DNA from: Brevibacterium luteolum
GTDB taxonomy: Bacteria > Actinomycetota > Actinomycetes > Actinomycetales > Brevibacteriaceae
DNA: 64,000 bases
Direction: 5' to 3'
NCBI RefSeq assembly: GCF_013004595.1
Contig: NZ_JABEMC010000004.1
Span: forward strand, 218,658 to 282,657
In this document: in pieces, positions 62,304 through 64,000 of the stretch
How positions within the stretch are numbered: position 1 is the first letter of the stretch
How the letters are laid out: the number at the start of each line of letters is the position of its first letter
Made by a program: the position numbers and the translations under genes
Notes under the pieces: generated by a model
Seen by the model: the letters and a program-made list of their open reading frames with translations, nothing else
Database searches by the model: none
What the model was told of the DNA's origin: nothing

Positions 62304-62993
62304 ATGCAGCACACCGATGTGATGTCCCTTGAAGAGATCTGGCCGCCGTACGCACTGACGATCGCGTGCGGGAACATGACCCTCTCCCCCGTACGCGATT
62401 CCGATCTGCCCGAATTGGCAGCCCTTGCCACCGGAGGCGTGCAGACACATCCCGGCGCATTCATTGTTGATTGGGATCAGGGAGCTGCAGCCGAGGTCGC
62501 CCGGAACCTGGCGACCTACCACTGGCGCACCCGCGCTGCGACGAACCCCGACGAATGGACTCTTGAGCTCACAGTGCGCGTCGACGGCGAAGCTGTCGGC
62601 GTGCAAAGCGCTGGCGCTCGTGCCTTCGCCAAGCGCCGCACCGTGGGCACAGGATCCTGGCTGAGTAAAACGCATCAGGGTCGTGGCATCGGCACCCGGA
62701 TGCGTCAGGCGCTTGCTGTCACCTGCTTCGATCATTTCGGCGCCTGCGAACTTGCGACGTCCTACTTCGAAGGGAACAACTCGAGCCGGCGGGTCTCGGA
62801 AAAGGTCGGCTATGTCGATAACGGCTCAGTCATCGACGTCTCGGCCAGCGGCTCCCATGTCGGGCGTGAGTACAACATGCTGCTGACCCCGGATCGACTC
62901 GTCCGCCCCGACGAGGAGGTCACAGTGACCGGCGCAGAGGTGGTCGCTGAATTCCTGCAGCTGCCCACCGCTCCAGGAGTTTCTGAGCACTGA
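62304..62993 (+). CDS. GNAT-family N-acetyltransferase
   Basis: 229 residues from ATG 62304. The acetyl-CoA loop KTHQGRGIGTRMRQAL and the motif YFEGNNSSRRVSEKVGYVDNG place it in the RimJ/RimL-like GNAT group, which acetylates protein N-termini or amines. It converges with the sirtuin gene (9 bases between the stops). I place the start at 62304, after the terminator hairpin, where a -10-like box fits. Confidence 0.85.
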   Translation: MQHTDVMSLEEIWPPYALTIACGNMTLSPVRDSDLPELAALATGGVQTHPGAFIVDWDQGAAAEVARNLATYHWRTRAATNPDEWTLELTVRVDGEAVGVQSAGARAFAKRRTVGTGSWLSKTHQGRGIGTRMRQALAVTCFDHFGACELATSYFEGNNSSRRVSEKVGYVDNGSVIDVSASGSHVGREYNMLLTPDRLVRPDEEVTVTGAEVVAEFLQLPTAPGVSEH

Positions 62994-63002
62994 GCTGTCG
63001 GT

Positions 63003-63722
63003 TCAGCTGAGCTTGGACAACAGGGGCGGCAGGACGTCTTCGATGTCTCCGTCGAGGACGTCATCGGCCCAGGCGTCGAAGGGTGTCGGCTCGGCATTGA
63101 CGATGTAGCCGACAGCGCCGTTCTCGATGGCCAGTGGGAACAGTGATGCCACTGGGGTGACGTTGAGGCTGGTGCCGACGGCGATGATGACCTCGCAGTC
63201 CTCGGCGGCGTCGATGGCTGCATCGAGGACGTCCCCATCGAGCATTTCGCCGAACAGGATCGTCGTGGCTCGGATGATCCCACTGCAGTCGGGGCAGCGC
63301 GGTTCGATCTCTCCGGCACGCACCCGGTCGATCATCTCCTGCATCGGCCCGGTTGCCTGGCAGTCCTCACACCGCCAGGTGCGTACATTGCCGTGGACTT
63401 CGTGGACGAGCTCAGGAGAGCTGCCGGCCATCTGGTGCAATCCGTCGACGTTCTGGGTGATGATGCCGCGCACTCGGCCGGTGCGCTTTTCGAAGTCGGC
63501 GATCGCGGTGTGGGCCTTCGTCGGTGCGGCTTCCCAGAAGCGCGACTGCGAACGGTACTGCCATGCCTTCTGCCGGATGGAGGCGCTGCCGAGGTAGTGC
63601 GACAGGGTCGAGGTGAGCCCGGCTTCCGGATCCTTCGTCCAGATCCCCTCCGGTCCGCGGAAGTCCGGGATGCCGGCGCCAGTCGAGATCCCGGCGCCGG
63701 TGAGAAACGTAATTCGATCCAT
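63003..63722 (-). CDS. Sirtuin-type NAD-dependent protein deacylase
   Basis: 239 residues. The NAD site GAGISTGAGIPDFRG, the catalytic His in ITQNVDGLHQ...VHEVHGNVRTW and the zinc cysteines C-x2-C (CEDC) and C-x2-C (CPDC) are intact. It removes acyl groups from lysines using NAD. It begins directly at MDRITFLTGAG with no N-terminal extension. The start at 63722 has a -10-like TACTCT 6 bases upstream, so it may be leaderless. It shares a convergent end with a GNAT gene; their functional link is only suggestive. Confidence 0.92.
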   Translation of the reverse strand: MDRITFLTGAGISTGAGIPDFRGPEGIWTKDPEAGLTSTLSHYLGSASIRQKAWQYRSQSRFWEAAPTKAHTAIADFEKRTGRVRGIITQNVDGLHQMAGSSPELVHEVHGNVRTWRCEDCQATGPMQEMIDRVRAGEIEPRCPDCSGIIRATTILFGEMLDGDVLDAAIDAAEDCEVIIAVGTSLNVTPVASLFPLAIENGAVGYIVNAEPTPFDAWADDVLDGDIEDVLPPLLSKLS

Positions 63723-63728
63723 GCCCTA

Positions 63729-63734
63729 AGAGTA
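63729..63734 (-). promoter_or_regulatory. Candidate -10 box of the sirtuin gene
   Basis: TACTCT ends 6 bases before the ATG at 63722 on the minus strand, and no Shine-Dalgarno sequence is present. Confidence 0.4.
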
Positions 63735-63786
63735 TGCGCACCCGGTGATCGATAGAACCGGGCTCCGGTCGACGAGTCGATGTGTT

Positions 63787-63806
63787 GCATGGTCAGCAGA
63801 CCATGC
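63787..63806. terminator. Second hairpin downstream of the rRNA operon
   Basis: A perfect 8-bp stem (GCATGGTC/GACCATGC) with a 4-base loop lies 9 bases beyond the main rRNA terminator. It may be a backup terminator for strong rRNA transcription. Confidence 0.4.
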
Positions 63807-63815
63807 TGTGAATGA

Positions 63816-63850
63816 CGAAGAGCCCTGACCGCCGTGGTCAGGGCTCTTCG
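63816..63850 (-). terminator. rRNA operon terminator
   Basis: A perfect 15-bp stem (CGAAGAGCCCTGACC/GGTCAGGGCTCTTCG) with a 5-base loop starts 11 bases after the 5S 3' end on the minus strand. It ends the rRNA operon that enters the window from the right. Confidence 0.85.
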
Positions 63851-63861
63851 GGTAAAGATAA

Positions 63862-63980
63862 TTGCGGCGGTGTCTTACTCTCCCACACCCTGTCGAGTGC
63901 AGTACCATCAGCGCTGGCAGGCTTAGCTTCCGGGTTCGGAATGGGGCCGGGCGTTTCCCTGCCGCTATAGCCGCCGCAAA
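63862..63980 (-). rRNA. rrf: 5S ribosomal RNA
   Basis: On the minus strand the sequence shows the standard 5S landmarks: helix I (TTGCGGCGG pairs with CCGCCGCAA), the loop GGGAAACGCCCGG, CATTCCGAACCCGGAAG, and GATGGTACTGC...GGGTGTGGGAGAGTA. Length is about 119 bases; the exact ends are set by helix I and may vary by 1-2 bases. It is the last gene of an rRNA operon whose 23S lies to the right of the window. Confidence 0.95.
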
Positions 63981-64000
63981 ACCATGTGTGTTGCTGGTTT

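Overview
This is a high-GC window from an actinomycete chromosome. It has GTG and TTG starts, many 4-base ATGA/GTGA/TTGA gene overlaps, class II DAHP synthase, SteA/MctB, DUF881-Sbp and actinobacterial cell-envelope genes. Gene content and order fit Micrococcales, possibly Brevibacteriaceae or a neighbour; the genus is an inference. No phage, insertion sequence, CRISPR array or plasmid gene was seen. Three blocks keep a gene order I recall from Mycobacterium tuberculosis: idsA / Rv2175c / pknL / aroG; the Rv1823-Rv1829 block (DUF881, Sbp, DUF881, gcvH, FHA, bifunctional nuclease); and Rv1691-Rv1713 (TPR protein to Der).

Layout. 1-5 kb: end of a transglutaminase membrane protein, a DUF3040 protein, DNA polymerase IV, and a lipoprotein coupled to a polyprenyl diphosphate synthase. 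4.8-8.4 kb: a PknL-type Ser/Thr kinase with PASTA repeats, cotranslated with a LysM lytic transglycosylase and facing a Rv2175c-like DNA-binding protein. 8.4-15.1 kb: threonine aldolase, DAHP synthase, and the DUF881-Sbp-DUF881-gcvH-FHA-nuclease block. 15.4 kb: tRNA-Pro(GGG). 15.5-21.5 kb: a DedA-like protein, then a 1330-residue Pls/PosA-type non-ribosomal peptide synthetase fused to membrane and hexapeptide-repeat domains, overlapping an M1 zinc aminopeptidase gene. 21.5-23.5 kb: an acetyltransferase and a MATE exporter.

23.5-34.1 kb is an acyl-CoA catabolism island: two acyl-CoA ligases, thiolase, three acyl-CoA dehydrogenases (two as an overlapping pair), two short-chain dehydrogenases and a TetR regulator. 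In its divergent control region a perfect palindrome fills the spacer of a strong promoter. 34.1-46.4 kb is housekeeping on the minus strand: YciO, AI-2E transporter, Der, Cmk, TyrA, RluB, ScpB, ScpA, ParA, XerD, Nudix hydrolase and CTP synthase.

46.5-53.7 kb holds two GT4 glycosyltransferases, a MurJ-like flippase, a short MraY/WecA-like phosphoglycosyl transferase homologue, an MctB/SteB-like protein and SteA. This looks like a lipid-linked glycan or envelope-assembly module between recN and pyrG. 53.7-60 kb: RecN, NAD kinase, TlyA, a 58-residue protein, a HAD phosphatase and a TPR protein with strongly segregated charge. The right end has an LPRTG-anchored surface protein behind a possible PHO box, an acetyltransferase, a sirtuin, and the 3' end of an rRNA operon (5S rRNA, minus strand). 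No gap between genes exceeds 300 bases.
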